From Arthrobacter sp. ISL-95 (lineage in GTDB: Bacteria; Actinomycetota; Actinomycetes; Actinomycetales; Micrococcaceae), in assembly GCF_018613695.1 (NCBI RefSeq), contig NZ_JAGGPR010000005.1, positions 307,571 through 371,570 on the forward strand: a stretch of 64,000 nt of DNA, given 5' to 3'. Of the stretch, positions 25,738-34,284 are shown piece by piece. Position numbers and translations under genes: made by a program. Under the pieces are notes generated by a model that saw only the letters and a list, made by a program, of their open reading frames with translations, did not search any database and was not told the origin of the DNA. Each line of letters starts with the position of its first letter. The stretch's first letter is position 1.

Positions 25738-27261
25738 ATGACCGTTTATGCACAGCCGGGTGCCGAGGGCTCGAAGATCACCTTCAAGGACCGCTACGAG
25801 AACTGGATCGGCGGCGAATGGGTCGCCCCAGTCAAGGGCGCCTACTTCGAGAACATCACTCCCGTCACGGGCAAAGCCTTCTGCGAAGTTGCCAGGGGCA
25901 CCTCCGAGGACATCGAGCTGGCGCTGGACGCCGCCCACAAGGTTGCACCCTCCTGGGGCAAGACCTCCGCCACGGAGCGTGCAGCCATCCTGAACAAGAT
26001 CGCCGACCGCATCGATGAGAACGTGGAACTCCTCGCAGTCGCTGAGACGTGGGACAACGGCAAACCCGTCCGCGAAACCCTCAACGCCGACATTCCCTTG
26101 GCAGCCGACCACTTCCGCTACTTCGCCTCCGCGGTCCGCGCGCAGGAAGGCCACCTCTCCCAACTGGACGAGGACACCACCGCCTACCATTTCAAAGAAC
26201 CGCTGGGCGTCGTTGGTCAGATCATCCCGTGGAACTTCCCCATCCTCATGGCCGTCTGGAAGCTGGCACCGGCGCTCGCTGCCGGTAACGCCGTAGTACT
26301 CAAGCCGGCCGAGCAGACGCCCACGTCCATCCTGGTCCTCATGGAACTCATTGGCGATCTCCTTCCGGCCGGTGTGATTAACGTGGTCAACGGCTTCGGC
26401 GTGGAGGCCGGCAAGCCGCTGGCTTCGAGCTCACGGATCCGCAAGATCGCCTTCACAGGCGAAACAACCACTGGTCGCCTGATCAGCCAGTACGCGTCCA
26501 ACAACCTCATTCCCGTCACCCTGGAACTTGGCGGCAAGAGCCCCAACATCTTCTTCGATGACGTCGCCGACCAGAACGATGCTTTCTACGACAAAGCCCA
26601 GGAGGGGTTCACGCTCTTTGCCTTCAACCAGGGCGAAGTCTGCACCTGCCCGTCCCGTGCCCTGGTTCAGGAAGGCATCTACGACTCCTTCATGACGGAT
26701 GTGGTGGCCCGTACCAACAGCATCATTCAGGGCAACCCGCTGGACACCGAGACCCAGGTTGGAGCCCAGGCGTCCAATGACCAGCTGGAGAAGATTCTGT
26801 CCTACATCGACATCGGAAAGCAGGAGGGCGCCAAGGTGCTCACCGGTGGTGCCAGGGCAGAGTTGTCCGGCGAGCTGGCGGGCGGCTACTACGTTCAGCC
26901 CACCATTTTCGAAGGCCACAACCGGATGCGGATCTTCCAGGAGGAGATCTTCGGCCCGGTAGTGTCCGTGACCAAGTTCAGCGACTACAACGACGCAATC
27001 GGCATCGCCAACGACACCCTCTACGGCTTGGGTGCCGGCGTGTGGTCGCGCAATGGAAACGTGGCCTACCGGGCAGGCCGGGAAATCCAGGCCGGCCGTG
27101 TGTGGGTCAACAACTACCACGCCTACCCGGCAGGTGCCGCCTTTGGTGGCTACAAGTCCTCAGGTATTGGCCGTGAGAACCACGCCATGATGCTGGACCA
27201 CTACCAGCAGACCAAGAACCTCCTGGTCAGCTACAACGAGAACAAGCTCGGCTTCTTCTAG
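25738..27261 (+). CDS. NAD-dependent aldehyde dehydrogenase (acetaldehyde/ExaC type)
   Basis: A 507-residue class 3-like aldehyde dehydrogenase, oxidising acetaldehyde or another short aldehyde to the acid. Motifs: PWNFP (164-168), cofactor LKP (188-190), base E263 in LELGGKS, nucleophile C302 in [11 protein letters not shown], and the C-terminal [16 protein letters not shown]. The CTCPSR context is typical of the ExaC/AldA group that works with alcohol dehydrogenases. AAAGGAG lies 7 nt before the ATG. It is followed by the zinc alcohol dehydrogenase after a 92-bp gap containing an inverted repeat, so alcohol to aldehyde to acid is encoded in one unit. Confidence 0.93.
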   Translation: MTVYAQPGAEGSKITFKDRYENWIGGEWVAPVKGAYFENITPVTGKAFCEVARGTSEDIELALDAAHKVAPSWGKTSATERAAILNKIADRIDENVELLAVAETWDNGKPVRETLNADIPLAADHFRYFASAVRAQEGHLSQLDEDTTAYHFKEPLGVVGQIIPWNFPILMAVWKLAPALAAGNAVVLKPAEQTPTSILVLMELIGDLLPAGVINVVNGFGVEAGKPLASSSRIRKIAFTGETTTGRLISQYASNNLIPVTLELGGKSPNIFFDDVADQNDAFYDKAQEGFTLFAFNQGEVCTCPSRALVQEGIYDSFMTDVVARTNSIIQGNPLDTETQVGAQASNDQLEKILSYIDIGKQEGAKVLTGGARAELSGELAGGYYVQPTIFEGHNRMRIFQEEIFGPVVSVTKFSDYNDAIGIANDTLYGLGAGVWSRNGNVAYRAGREIQAGRVWVNNYHAYPAGAAFGGYKSSGIGRENHAMMLDHYQQTKNLLVSYNENKLGFF

Positions 27262-27262
27262 G

Positions 27263-27320
27263 AGTTTGTACAGCAGATGCCCCCATGGAGCGGTCTTAAG
27301 GGCACTAGCTGTACAAAACT
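27263..27320. repeat. Inverted repeat between the aldehyde and alcohol dehydrogenase genes
   Basis: TTTGTACAGC (27265-27274) and its exact complement GCTGTACAAA (27308-27317) flank a 33-nt spacer; one base inserted on one side extends the match to AGTTT(T)GTACAGC. It starts 2 nt after the upstream stop. It could be an intercistronic hairpin or a pair of operator half-sites. Confidence 0.6.
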
Positions 27321-27353
27321 TCCATCATTCGTACCGATCAAAGGAGATCGTCA

Positions 27354-28376
27354 GTGACTAACACCATGCAAGCTGCAGTAGTTACGGAATTCGGAACCGA
27401 CCTAACCATCATGGAGGTGGAACGCCCGACGCCGGGTCCCGGCCAGGCGCTGGTCCGCCTCATCGCCTCGGGCGTCTGCCATACCGACCTCCACGCCGCC
27501 GTAGGCGACTGGCCCGTCAAGCCGACACCACCGTTCATTCCAGGCCATGAGGGTGTGGGAGAAGTAGTGGCCTTGGGCGAAGGCGTCACGGACGTTGCCA
27601 TTGGCCAGTTGGTGGGCAACGCGTGGCTGTGGTCTGCCTGCGGAGACTGCCAATACTGCCGGACCGGCTGGGAAACCCTGTGTGAGTCCCAGGAGAACGG
27701 CGGCTACAGCGTGGACGGCTCGTTCGGGGAGTACATGCTGGTGGACACGCGCTTTGCCGCCCGGATCCCTGAAGGCTCGGACCCTGTGGAGGTTGCGCCG
27801 GTGCTGTGTGCCGGAGTCACGGTCTACAAGGGCCTGAAGATGACCGAAGCCAGGCCCGGACAGTGGGTCACCATCTCCGGCATCGGCGGACTGGGGCACA
27901 TTGCTGTCCAGTACGCAGTGGCCATGGGGCTCCGGGTTGTGGCAGTGGACATTGCCGATGACAAGTTGGCGCTGGCACGCGAGCACGGCGCCGAACTGAC
28001 GGTCAATGCACTGCATGAGGATCCGGCGGAGGTCATCCAGCGCGAAACGGGCGGTTGCCACGGCGTCTTGGTGACGGCCGTGCATCCTTCGGCTTTTGGA
28101 CAAGCGATCGGCATGGCGCGCCGTGGTGGAACCATCGTGTTCAATGGACTGCCTCCGGGAGACTTCCCTGCGCCAATCTTCGAGATCGTCCTTAAGGGAC
28201 TTACGGTCCGCGGCTCGATTGTGGGCACGCGCCAGGACCTTGAAGAAGCACTGGAGTTCTACGCACAGGGGAAGATCAAGCCAACAGTTTCTACCCGCGA
28301 ACTCCCCGAAGTCAACGCGGTTTTTGACGAGATGAAGCACGCCAAGATCGACGGCCGTGTGGTGCTGAAGTTCTGA
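27354..28376 (+). CDS. Zinc-dependent alcohol dehydrogenase (AdhP-like)
   Basis: A 340-residue medium-chain dehydrogenase oxidising a primary alcohol such as ethanol. Catalytic zinc ligands C42-H43 (GVCHTD), H65-E66 (GHEGVG) and C152 are present, and four structural-zinc cysteines at 96, 99, 102 and 110. The NAD fold shows GIGGLGHIAVQYA (176-188). The GTG at 27354 has AAAGGAG 8 nt upstream; an ATG four codons later is possible. It overlaps the DUF779 gene by one base (TGATG), giving a coupled pair. Regulation is likely shared with the aldehyde dehydrogenase. Confidence 0.93.
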   Translation: MTNTMQAAVVTEFGTDLTIMEVERPTPGPGQALVRLIASGVCHTDLHAAVGDWPVKPTPPFIPGHEGVGEVVALGEGVTDVAIGQLVGNAWLWSACGDCQYCRTGWETLCESQENGGYSVDGSFGEYMLVDTRFAARIPEGSDPVEVAPVLCAGVTVYKGLKMTEARPGQWVTISGIGGLGHIAVQYAVAMGLRVVAVDIADDKLALAREHGAELTVNALHEDPAEVIQRETGGCHGVLVTAVHPSAFGQAIGMARRGGTIVFNGLPPGDFPAPIFEIVLKGLTVRGSIVGTRQDLEEALEFYAQGKIKPTVSTRELPEVNAVFDEMKHAKIDGRVVLKF

Positions 28377-28792
28377 TGAACAACATCGGCTTGGAGGCCG
28401 CGGTGACGCTGTCCGGGGAGAACTTCTCCCGGGTGGCGCTCACCGCGGTGTCCGTGGAACTCCTCCGAAAGCTCTGGGAGCAGCACGGTCCGCTCATGTT
28501 CCATCAGTCTGGTGGTTGCTGCGATGGCTCCGCACCCATGTGCTACCCGGCGGGGGAGTTCCTGACCGGTGACTCCGATGTCCTGCTGGGCCGTTTCGAT
28601 ATTGGAGGTGGAGGTGAGCCGCAGCCCTTGGAGTTCTGGATGTCCAAGGAGCAATTCAATTATTGGTCCCACACCCATCTGACAGTTGATGTGGTCCCTG
28701 GGCGCGGTAGTGGATTCTCTGTGGAGGCGCCCGAGGGCAAGCGATTCCTGATCCGCTCCACTCTCATGGACTGGGATGTGCCAAGCGTTTAG
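28376..28792 (+). CDS. DUF779 domain-containing protein
   Basis: A 138-residue protein of family DUF779, function not established. It carries the family's cysteine-rich signature HQSGGCCDGSAPMCY (about 42-56) with three Cys and one His, which could bind a metal or a cluster, and a second conserved patch, EFWMSKEQFNYWSHTHLTVD. The start ATG overlaps the stop of the alcohol dehydrogenase by one base. Members of this family are often found next to aldehyde or alcohol dehydrogenases, so an accessory role in that pathway (metal handling or aldehyde sensing) is an inference from context. Confidence 0.86.
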   Translation: MNNIGLEAAVTLSGENFSRVALTAVSVELLRKLWEQHGPLMFHQSGGCCDGSAPMCYPAGEFLTGDSDVLLGRFDIGGGGEPQPLEFWMSKEQFNYWSHTHLTVDVVPGRGSGFSVEAPEGKRFLIRSTLMDWDVPSV

Positions 28793-28960
28793 GGGCAGAT
28801 GACTGGTGTGACGGGGCCAACCCGTCCGCGTCCCACCAGTCCCACCCGCGCCTCGCCTCTCACAGGCCGTCTCACTATCTGGGATAAATATGGCCGTCCA
28901 TTGACCGGACACTATTCTTGATGAGTCCTATACCACTCCCATCCAGAATGTGGCATTTTT

Positions 28961-30514
28961 ATGAACATTTTCAGGACCAAGTCGATCGAGCAGTCGATCG
29001 CCGATGCCGACGAGCCCGGGCGAAAACTGAAGCGCAGCCTCAGTACCTGGGACTTGATGATCATGGGCGTCGCCGTTGCTGTCGGCGCCGGTATCTTCTC
29101 CGTCGGTGCCAAGGCTGCTGCAAACTTTGCCGGCCCTGCCGTCACCATCTCCTTTGCCATCGCCGCTGTCACATGTGCTTTGGCCATCATGTGCTACGCC
29201 GAATTCGCCACGGCGATTCCCGTTGCGGGCTCCGCCTACGTGTTTACGTACGCCACCATGGGCGAGGTCCTGGCATGGATCATCGGCTGGAACCTCATCC
29301 TTGAACTCTTCACCGCCGCAGCCGTGATCGCCAAGTACTGGGGCATCTACCTCAGCACGGTCTTCGGGCTGATGGGCGTGGACATGCCACCGTCGTTCCA
29401 AGTGGCCGGCGTTGACCTCTACTGGGGTGCCTTCCTGATTGTTGCGATCTTCACGGTCCTGCTGGTGCTGGGGACAAAGTTGTCCGCTCGCGTTGGCAAC
29501 GTCTTCACCCTGATCAAGATCGCAGTGGTGCTCTTCGTGATCGTTGTTGGCTTCAGCTACGTGAAGTTCTCCAACTACACCCCGTTCATTCCTGCCTCTG
29601 AGCCCACCGACTCCGGTGCCGCGGACGTCATGAAGCAGTCCTTCTTCGGCTTCCTCACCGGCGCCGCTCCGGCGCAATACGGAACTCTCGGTGTCTTCGC
29701 CGGTGCAGCCCTGGTGTTCTTCGCCTTCATTGGCTTTGACGTGGTGGCAACGTCCGCTGAAGAGGTGAAGAACCCTCAGAAGACTCTTCCCCGCGGTATT
29801 TTCGGTGGCCTGGCAGTGGTCACGCTGCTCTACATCCTGGTCTCCCTTGCACTAACGGGCATGGTCTCTTACACGCAATTGGCCGAGGTGAAGAACCCCA
29901 CCCTGACCACAGCTTTCGAGGCCGTGGGCAATACGGATGCTGCCAAGATCATCGCGTTCGGTTCCCTGGTGGGCTTGACCACCGTGATCATGGTGCTGCT
30001 CATGGGGCTGTCCCGCGTGGTACTTGCCATGAGCCGCGACGGACTCCTGCCACGCTCACTGTCCAAGACCAGCGAAAAGCGCTCCACGCCGGCCCGTCTG
30101 CAGATCATCTGCGGCGCAGCTGTGGCCGTGGTGGCAGGCGTAACCAAGGTGGACTTGCTTGAGGAAATGATCAACATCGGAACGCTCTCTGCGTTCGTGA
30201 TGGTGAGCCTGGGCATCCTGGTGCTGCGGAAGAAGCGCCCGGACCTGAAGCCCGCCTTCCGTGTGCCGTTCGGCAAGGTCTTACCGTGGGTCTCCGCGGT
30301 GCTGTGCTTCTACCTCATGACCAACCTTGCCGTTGAAACCTGGATCTTCTTCGCAATCTGGCTGGTCATTGGCATGGGCATCTACTTCGCCTACGGCCAG
30401 CGCCACTCCCGGCTCAACGAGAAGTTCGCCGCGGCCAGGGCCTCCGTTGACGGCGGCGCCGCAAGTGGCCGTTCCAAGGGTGATGAGGACGCAGATACCT
30501 TCACCAAGGTGTAG
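28961..30514 (+). CDS. APC-superfamily amino acid permease (cationic amino acid transporter type)
   Basis: A 517-residue membrane protein with 12 or so helices. TM1 carries the unwound GAGIFSVGAKAA substrate motif (about 42-53), and FFAFIGFDVVATSAEEVKNPQKTLP (split over TM6 and its loop) is the hallmark of the CAT/YfnA branch. The hydrophilic C-terminal tail is Gly/Ser/Asp-rich. No strong Shine-Dalgarno is visible before the ATG. It lies 168 bp after the DUF779 gene and is closed by the hairpin at 30583-30611, so it looks monocistronic. Likely imports amino acids or amines; the exact substrate is unknown. Confidence 0.9.
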   Translation: MNIFRTKSIEQSIADADEPGRKLKRSLSTWDLMIMGVAVAVGAGIFSVGAKAAANFAGPAVTISFAIAAVTCALAIMCYAEFATAIPVAGSAYVFTYATMGEVLAWIIGWNLILELFTAAAVIAKYWGIYLSTVFGLMGVDMPPSFQVAGVDLYWGAFLIVAIFTVLLVLGTKLSARVGNVFTLIKIAVVLFVIVVGFSYVKFSNYTPFIPASEPTDSGAADVMKQSFFGFLTGAAPAQYGTLGVFAGAALVFFAFIGFDVVATSAEEVKNPQKTLPRGIFGGLAVVTLLYILVSLALTGMVSYTQLAEVKNPTLTTAFEAVGNTDAAKIIAFGSLVGLTTVIMVLLMGLSRVVLAMSRDGLLPRSLSKTSEKRSTPARLQIICGAAVAVVAGVTKVDLLEEMINIGTLSAFVMVSLGILVLRKKRPDLKPAFRVPFGKVLPWVSAVLCFYLMTNLAVETWIFFAIWLVIGMGIYFAYGQRHSRLNEKFAAARASVDGGAASGRSKGDEDADTFTKV

Positions 30515-30582
30515 ACCAATGTGAGCAGCTTGTCAGACAGCTGCCTGATATTGATGTATTAGCCGCCTCATTATTGTTACGG

Positions 30583-30616
30583 GCGCCCGGGAACCAACGG
30601 TTTCCGGGCGCTTTCG
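30583..30616 (+). terminator. Rho-independent terminator after the amino acid permease
   Basis: GCGCCCGGGAACC pairs with 30599-30611 (12 of 13) around a 3-nt loop and is followed by TTTCG. Confidence 0.85.
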
Positions 30617-30642
30617 CGTGGTGCCGCCAGTACTTGGACAAT

Positions 30643-31278
30643 TTACGGCGCCGCATGCTCCCCGACCCACTCCACCAGCGGCCTTAGTACCTCCCAACGG
30701 GCAGCAATCCGGTCCTTGGCTGCAGGAGTGGACAGCCAGTCCGGCTGGCCGATCTCCTCGCCTGCGGAGAGGGACTTATGCTTGAGCAGCTCGCCGCGGG
30801 GATGGTCTTTGTCGAAGCCCCGCGGAACGGTCTTGAGTTTCTCGCCCTGGATGGCGAAGCCTGCCGCCGCCACACCTTCCACGATCTTCTGCAGCTCCAA
30901 GCCACTCTCGGGAGCATTCACGGCAGCCCTGAATCGTGCCAGTTGGGCGGGGGTATGGGAATGGTATCCGCCGCCGATCAGCAGGCCGTCCGCACTGATC
31001 TGCAGATAGAAGCCCACACCTTCCTGGCCGGCAGCGAAAGCACCTTGTGCTGTCTTGTACGGCGACTTGTCCTGAGAGAACCTGACGTCCCTGTGTGGCC
31101 GGAAGATTTTTGCCGGTCCGAACTGAGGCTCCAGCTCGGCGAGGAGGGCAACCAGCGGTTCCTTCACCTCGGCGTCGTACGTGGTTTTGTGCTCCAGCCA
31201 CCACTCGCGGTTGTTGTTCTCTTCAAGCTCGGCGTAGAAACGGAATGCGGCAGTAGGGATGCCTTCGAATGTGCTCAT
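30643..31278 (-). CDS. DUF2461 domain-containing protein
   Basis: A 211-residue protein matching the DUF2461 family over its full length, function unknown. Conserved blocks are FYAELEENNNREWWLEHK (about 14-31), IFRPHRDVRFSQDKSPYKT (about 58-76), GFYLQISADGLLIGGGYH, and a C-terminal PRGFDKDHPRGELLKHKSL. TAGGAT (31290-31285) lies 6 nt before the ATG and there is no Shine-Dalgarno, as in a leaderless mRNA. It is followed on the same strand by nothing coupled; the upstream neighbour is catalase, 133 bp away and with its own terminator. No role can be assigned. Confidence 0.9.
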   Translation of the reverse strand: MSTFEGIPTAAFRFYAELEENNNREWWLEHKTTYDAEVKEPLVALLAELEPQFGPAKIFRPHRDVRFSQDKSPYKTAQGAFAAGQEGVGFYLQISADGLLIGGGYHSHTPAQLARFRAAVNAPESGLELQKIVEGVAAAGFAIQGEKLKTVPRGFDKDHPRGELLKHKSLSAGEEIGQPDWLSTPAAKDRIAARWEVLRPLVEWVGEHAAP

Positions 31279-31335
31279 GGAAGGATCCTAAGGACGGCAC
31301 AACCGGCCCAGCCATAGCCGGGGCGAGCTATGTGG

Positions 31336-31384
31336 AAAACAAAAAGAACACCCCGCCACGGAGAAGATCCGCAACGGGGTGTTC
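31336..31384 (-). terminator. Rho-independent terminator of the fur-katA operon
   Basis: Read on the minus strand, a 10-bp perfect stem (GAACACCCCG with its complement, 31346-31355 and 31375-31384) is followed by a T-rich run (31345-31336), 27 nt past the catalase stop. Confidence 0.85.
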
Positions 31385-31411
31385 CTGGGAAAGCAGTAGA
31401 GCAAAAAACGC

Positions 31412-32893
31412 TTAGAGCTTGTTGGCTGCTTCGGCGTCGGACTCGGTCTGGCCTGCACCGAGGTTGGCGCGGAGCTTGGCACCAAGCTCGGAGTCAACGT
31501 TGGTCCAGTACTGGATGGCGCGTTCCTTGATGTCGGCGTGCTTCACGCCGCCAACAGCACCGGTGATGGTGTCCAGGAGGCGGGCCTTGGCGGCGTCGTC
31601 GTAAACCTCGCGGTACAGGGTACCGGCCTGGCCGAAGTCGTCGTCCTCAGCGTGCAGGGTGTGGGCGGAGAGGGTGAGCTCGCCGTCGTTCTCCCAGCCA
31701 CCGGCAGGCGACGTGGGCTCAACAGCAGCCGGGCCACCCACCGAGTTCGGTGCGTAAACCGGGGTGGAGGGGGAGTTGAACAGGAAACGCCCCTGGCCAT
31801 CCTGGCTGTAGTTGTTGACCTGGTTCTTGGGCTGGTTCACCGGGATCTGTGCGTGGTTGGTGCCCACGCGGTAACGGTGTGCGTCAGCGTAGGAGAAGAT
31901 GCGGGCCTGCAGCATCTTGTCCGGGGAAGCGGCAATGCCCGGTACGAAGTTCGACGGCGCGAAGGTGGCCTGCTCGATCTGCGCGAAGTAGTTCTCCGGG
32001 TTCTTGTTCAGCTCCATGGTGCCCACGTGGATCAGCGGGTAGTCAGAGTGCGGCCAAACCTTGGTGAGGTCGAAGGGGTTGAAGCGGTACGTCTTGGCGT
32101 CCTCGTAAGGCATGACCTGGACATGCAGTTCCCAGGAGGGGAAGTTGCCGTCGGCAATGTTCTCCTGGAGGTCGCGGATGTAGAAGTCCGCGTCCGAGCC
32201 GGCAAGCTGCTCTGCCTGGTCGCCGGTGATGGTCTTGACGCCCTGGTTGGACTTGAAGTGGTACTTGACCCAGAAACGCTCGCCCGCGGCGTTGATCCAC
32301 TGGTAGGTGTGCGAGCCGTAGCCCTGCATTTCACGCCAGGAAGCCGGGAGGCCACGGTCGCCCATGAGCCAGGTGACCTGGTGGGCGGACTCGGGGGAGA
32401 GGGTCCAGAAGTCCCACTGCATGTCAGCGTCACGCAGGTGGCTGCCCGGGAGGCGCTTCTGGGAGTGAATGAAGTCCGGGAACTTGATGCCGTCGCGGAT
32501 GAAGAAGACGGGGGTGTTGTTGCCAACGAGGTCGTAGTTGCCCTCAGAGGTGTAGAACTTCACGGCGAAACCGCGGGGGTCGCGCCAGGTATCGGGAGAA
32601 CCGCTCTCGCCGGCAACGGAGGAGAAACGGATCAGCATGTCCGTCTCGACGCCCGGCTGCAGGAACGCGGCCTTGGTGTAGGCCGAAACGTCCGAGGTGG
32701 TCTTGAACGTACCGAATGCGCCGCCACCCTTGGCGTGCACTACACGCTCCGGGACCCGCTCGCGGTTGAACTGCGCAAGCTTTTCCACCAGGTAGTGGTC
32801 CGTGAGGATGATGGCACCGTCAGCGCCGACGGACTTGGAGTGCGCGTCGGAGGTAACGGGGGCACCTGACTGAGTTGTTGAAATGGCAGTCAT
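31412..32893 (-). CDS. katA: Monofunctional heme catalase, small-subunit type
   Basis: A 493-residue catalase that dismutates hydrogen peroxide in the cytoplasm. The distal His lies in [12 protein letters not shown] (about 54), the distal Asn in the [11 protein letters not shown] block (about 124-134), and the proximal heme-ligand Tyr in [12 protein letters not shown] (about 330). At under 500 residues it belongs to the small-subunit clade 3. A strong AAGGAGAAC Shine-Dalgarno precedes the ATG. It is preceded by a Fur-family regulator only 15 nt upstream on the same strand, the usual arrangement for peroxide-controlled catalases in actinobacteria. Confidence 0.97.
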   Translation of the reverse strand: MTAISTTQSGAPVTSDAHSKSVGADGAIILTDHYLVEKLAQFNRERVPERVVHAKGGGAFGTFKTTSDVSAYTKAAFLQPGVETDMLIRFSSVAGESGSPDTWRDPRGFAVKFYTSEGNYDLVGNNTPVFFIRDGIKFPDFIHSQKRLPGSHLRDADMQWDFWTLSPESAHQVTWLMGDRGLPASWREMQGYGSHTYQWINAAGERFWVKYHFKSNQGVKTITGDQAEQLAGSDADFYIRDLQENIADGNFPSWELHVQVMPYEDAKTYRFNPFDLTKVWPHSDYPLIHVGTMELNKNPENYFAQIEQATFAPSNFVPGIAASPDKMLQARIFSYADAHRYRVGTNHAQIPVNQPKNQVNNYSQDGQGRFLFNSPSTPVYAPNSVGGPAAVEPTSPAGGWENDGELTLSAHTLHAEDDDFGQAGTLYREVYDDAAKARLLDTITGAVGGVKHADIKERAIQYWTNVDSELGAKLRANLGAGQTESDAEAANKL

Positions 32894-32908
32894 TGTTCTC
32901 CTTTTTTC

Positions 32909-33385
32909 TTATTTCTGAGTTACGGAAGTTACGGGAAGCTGTTGTTTGGACTGGCAGTCCTGGCAGACGCCTTGGTACAGGACATCTGCGATCTGGATGG
33001 TCATGGGCTTGGAATTCTCATCCCAATGCGGGGTGAGGCACGGGGCATGGCCCACGGCGCAATCCACGTCCTCCACCTTGCCGCAGCTGATGCATACGGC
33101 GTGATGGTGGTTGTCACCCACCCGGGTTTCGTAGAGCGCCGGGGAGTGCGGAGGCTCAAAGCGGCGCAGCATCTGCAGGTCCGTGAGGTCGCTGAGCACT
33201 ACGTAAACGGACTGCGCCGTCAGTTCAGGAAGCTCTTTGCGGGCAGCGGCAAGAATGCCTTCTGCCGGGGAATGCGGATGGTGCTGGACTGCGGCGAGCA
33301 CTGCCAACCGCTGTTTGGTCACACGCCGGCCGTGGGCATGCAGGGCGGCTGCCCATTCTGCTTGCTCGGCTGTGTGATCTGTCAT
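32909..33385 (-). CDS. Fur family regulator (FurA/CatR-type) of catalase
   Basis: A 158-residue metalloregulator. Winged helix at about 15-80 (GRRVTKQRLAVLAAV, SVYVVLSDLTDLQMLRRF). The metal-sensing region shows HHHAVCISC (93-101) and CQDC (141-144), so the structural zinc Cys4 site is complete. Function inferred from operon: peroxide- or iron-responsive repression of itself and katA. The gap to the upstream hypothetical gene is only 30 bp and A/T-rich, with TTATT and AATAA half-sites on the minus strand, so the promoter may overlap the end of that gene. No clear Shine-Dalgarno. Confidence 0.93.
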   Translation of the reverse strand: MTDHTAEQAEWAAALHAHGRRVTKQRLAVLAAVQHHPHSPAEGILAAARKELPELTAQSVYVVLSDLTDLQMLRRFEPPHSPALYETRVGDNHHHAVCISCGKVEDVDCAVGHAPCLTPHWDENSKPMTIQIADVLYQGVCQDCQSKQQLPVTSVTQK

Positions 33386-33415
33386 GCATTCATTGAAACA
33401 CTTATTTTGAGGAGT

Positions 33416-34192
33416 TCACAATAAGGCAAGGCTAACTTCCGGTAAACGGAGCAAATTCTCCAGCGGATTGACCACCTCAGCGGCGGATCGGCCCAGCGCA
33501 TGGACCCGAAGCGGAGTACCTGCTGTCTCCGAATCCAATGCCAGGCAACTGAATCCGCTCAGGCCGCCGTTCAGGGGAAGCTCAGCCAAGGTGGCCCCCA
33601 TGGCCAGCAGTTCCGCGGGCAGAATCTCTCGGACGGACGCCACAGCCCGGACAGGTTCGAACACCGTATGGCGGGGCCCCGCGTGCACCGCCCGCACCAA
33701 CGGGCCAGGGACAATGGAAGGCTCGACGGCGCCGCCCGCCACAGGTCCGGAACTCACGGCGGCCTCGGGCCGCCTCCGCCGCAGCGCCTCACGGACGGCG
33801 GCATCGGTAGCTTCCAGGTCATGATCAGGCTCCCCGGGACGACGGTGAGCCGGCAGCGAAAGCTGAGCTCCCGGCGTCGTGGTTTCTCCGTCCCAGCGGC
33901 CGAACAGATGGAACGTGGGTGTCGAAGACTCAGCCACGGGCTCGCCGATTGCGGAGCCCAGAGGATGCCAGCGGTGGGCGAACATCACTGCGTAGCGGTT
34001 TGCCCCCAAGACGTCATGGAGGGCGGCGCGTACGAGGTTGTGGCAGAAGAGCCAATCGGACGCCGAGGCCTGTGCGAACTCTGTGGAGGGATCGGACAGC
34101 CGGATCAGGATGTGCCCGGCCGTAAGGGGATGGCGTGGCCGGGCAATCTCCCAAAACCCCGAACGGTACAGCAAACGTCGCTCCAAGCCCAT
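33416..34192 (-). CDS. Unrecognised protein with HIT-like features
   Basis: A 258-residue protein I cannot assign. The first 110 residues look like a HIT-fold domain: HPLTAGHILIRLSD resembles the strand-turn that carries substrate contacts in HIT hydrolases, followed by a helix (DWLFCHNLVRAALHDVLG) and NRYAVMFAHRW. The place where the His triad HxHxH would be reads TFHLFGRWDGE, with one His only, so HIT hydrolase chemistry is unlikely. The C-terminal half (about 130-258) is Pro/Ala/Arg-rich with a predicted mixed fold. GGAAGGAG lies 5 nt before the ATG, so it is well translated. It precedes fur-katA by 30 bp on the same strand and may share their transcript. Confidence 0.6.
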   Translation of the reverse strand: MGLERRLLYRSGFWEIARPRHPLTAGHILIRLSDPSTEFAQASASDWLFCHNLVRAALHDVLGANRYAVMFAHRWHPLGSAIGEPVAESSTPTFHLFGRWDGETTTPGAQLSLPAHRRPGEPDHDLEATDAAVREALRRRRPEAAVSSGPVAGGAVEPSIVPGPLVRAVHAGPRHTVFEPVRAVASVREILPAELLAMGATLAELPLNGGLSGFSCLALDSETAGTPLRVHALGRSAAEVVNPLENLLRLPEVSLALL

Positions 34193-34284
34193 GTCAACTC
34201 CTTCCCCGGGGTGAGCCTACCAAGGACCTCCCGCAGCCAGGGAGAGTGGAGAGTGGTTGCCGCAATGCTCGTTAAGGTAGGACG

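Noticed and set aside
25698..26018. Leaderless-looking small frame starting at ATG 25698 before the aldehyde dehydrogenase
   Set aside because: The ATG lies 7 nt after TAGGCT, but the frame runs out of phase into the dehydrogenase and its product looks random; the hexamer is better read as the dehydrogenase promoter.
30520..30545. Inverted sequence GCAGCTTGTCAGACAGCTGC after the permease as an operator
   Set aside because: The pairing is imperfect, it lies downstream of a stop codon, and there is no gene starting nearby for it to control.
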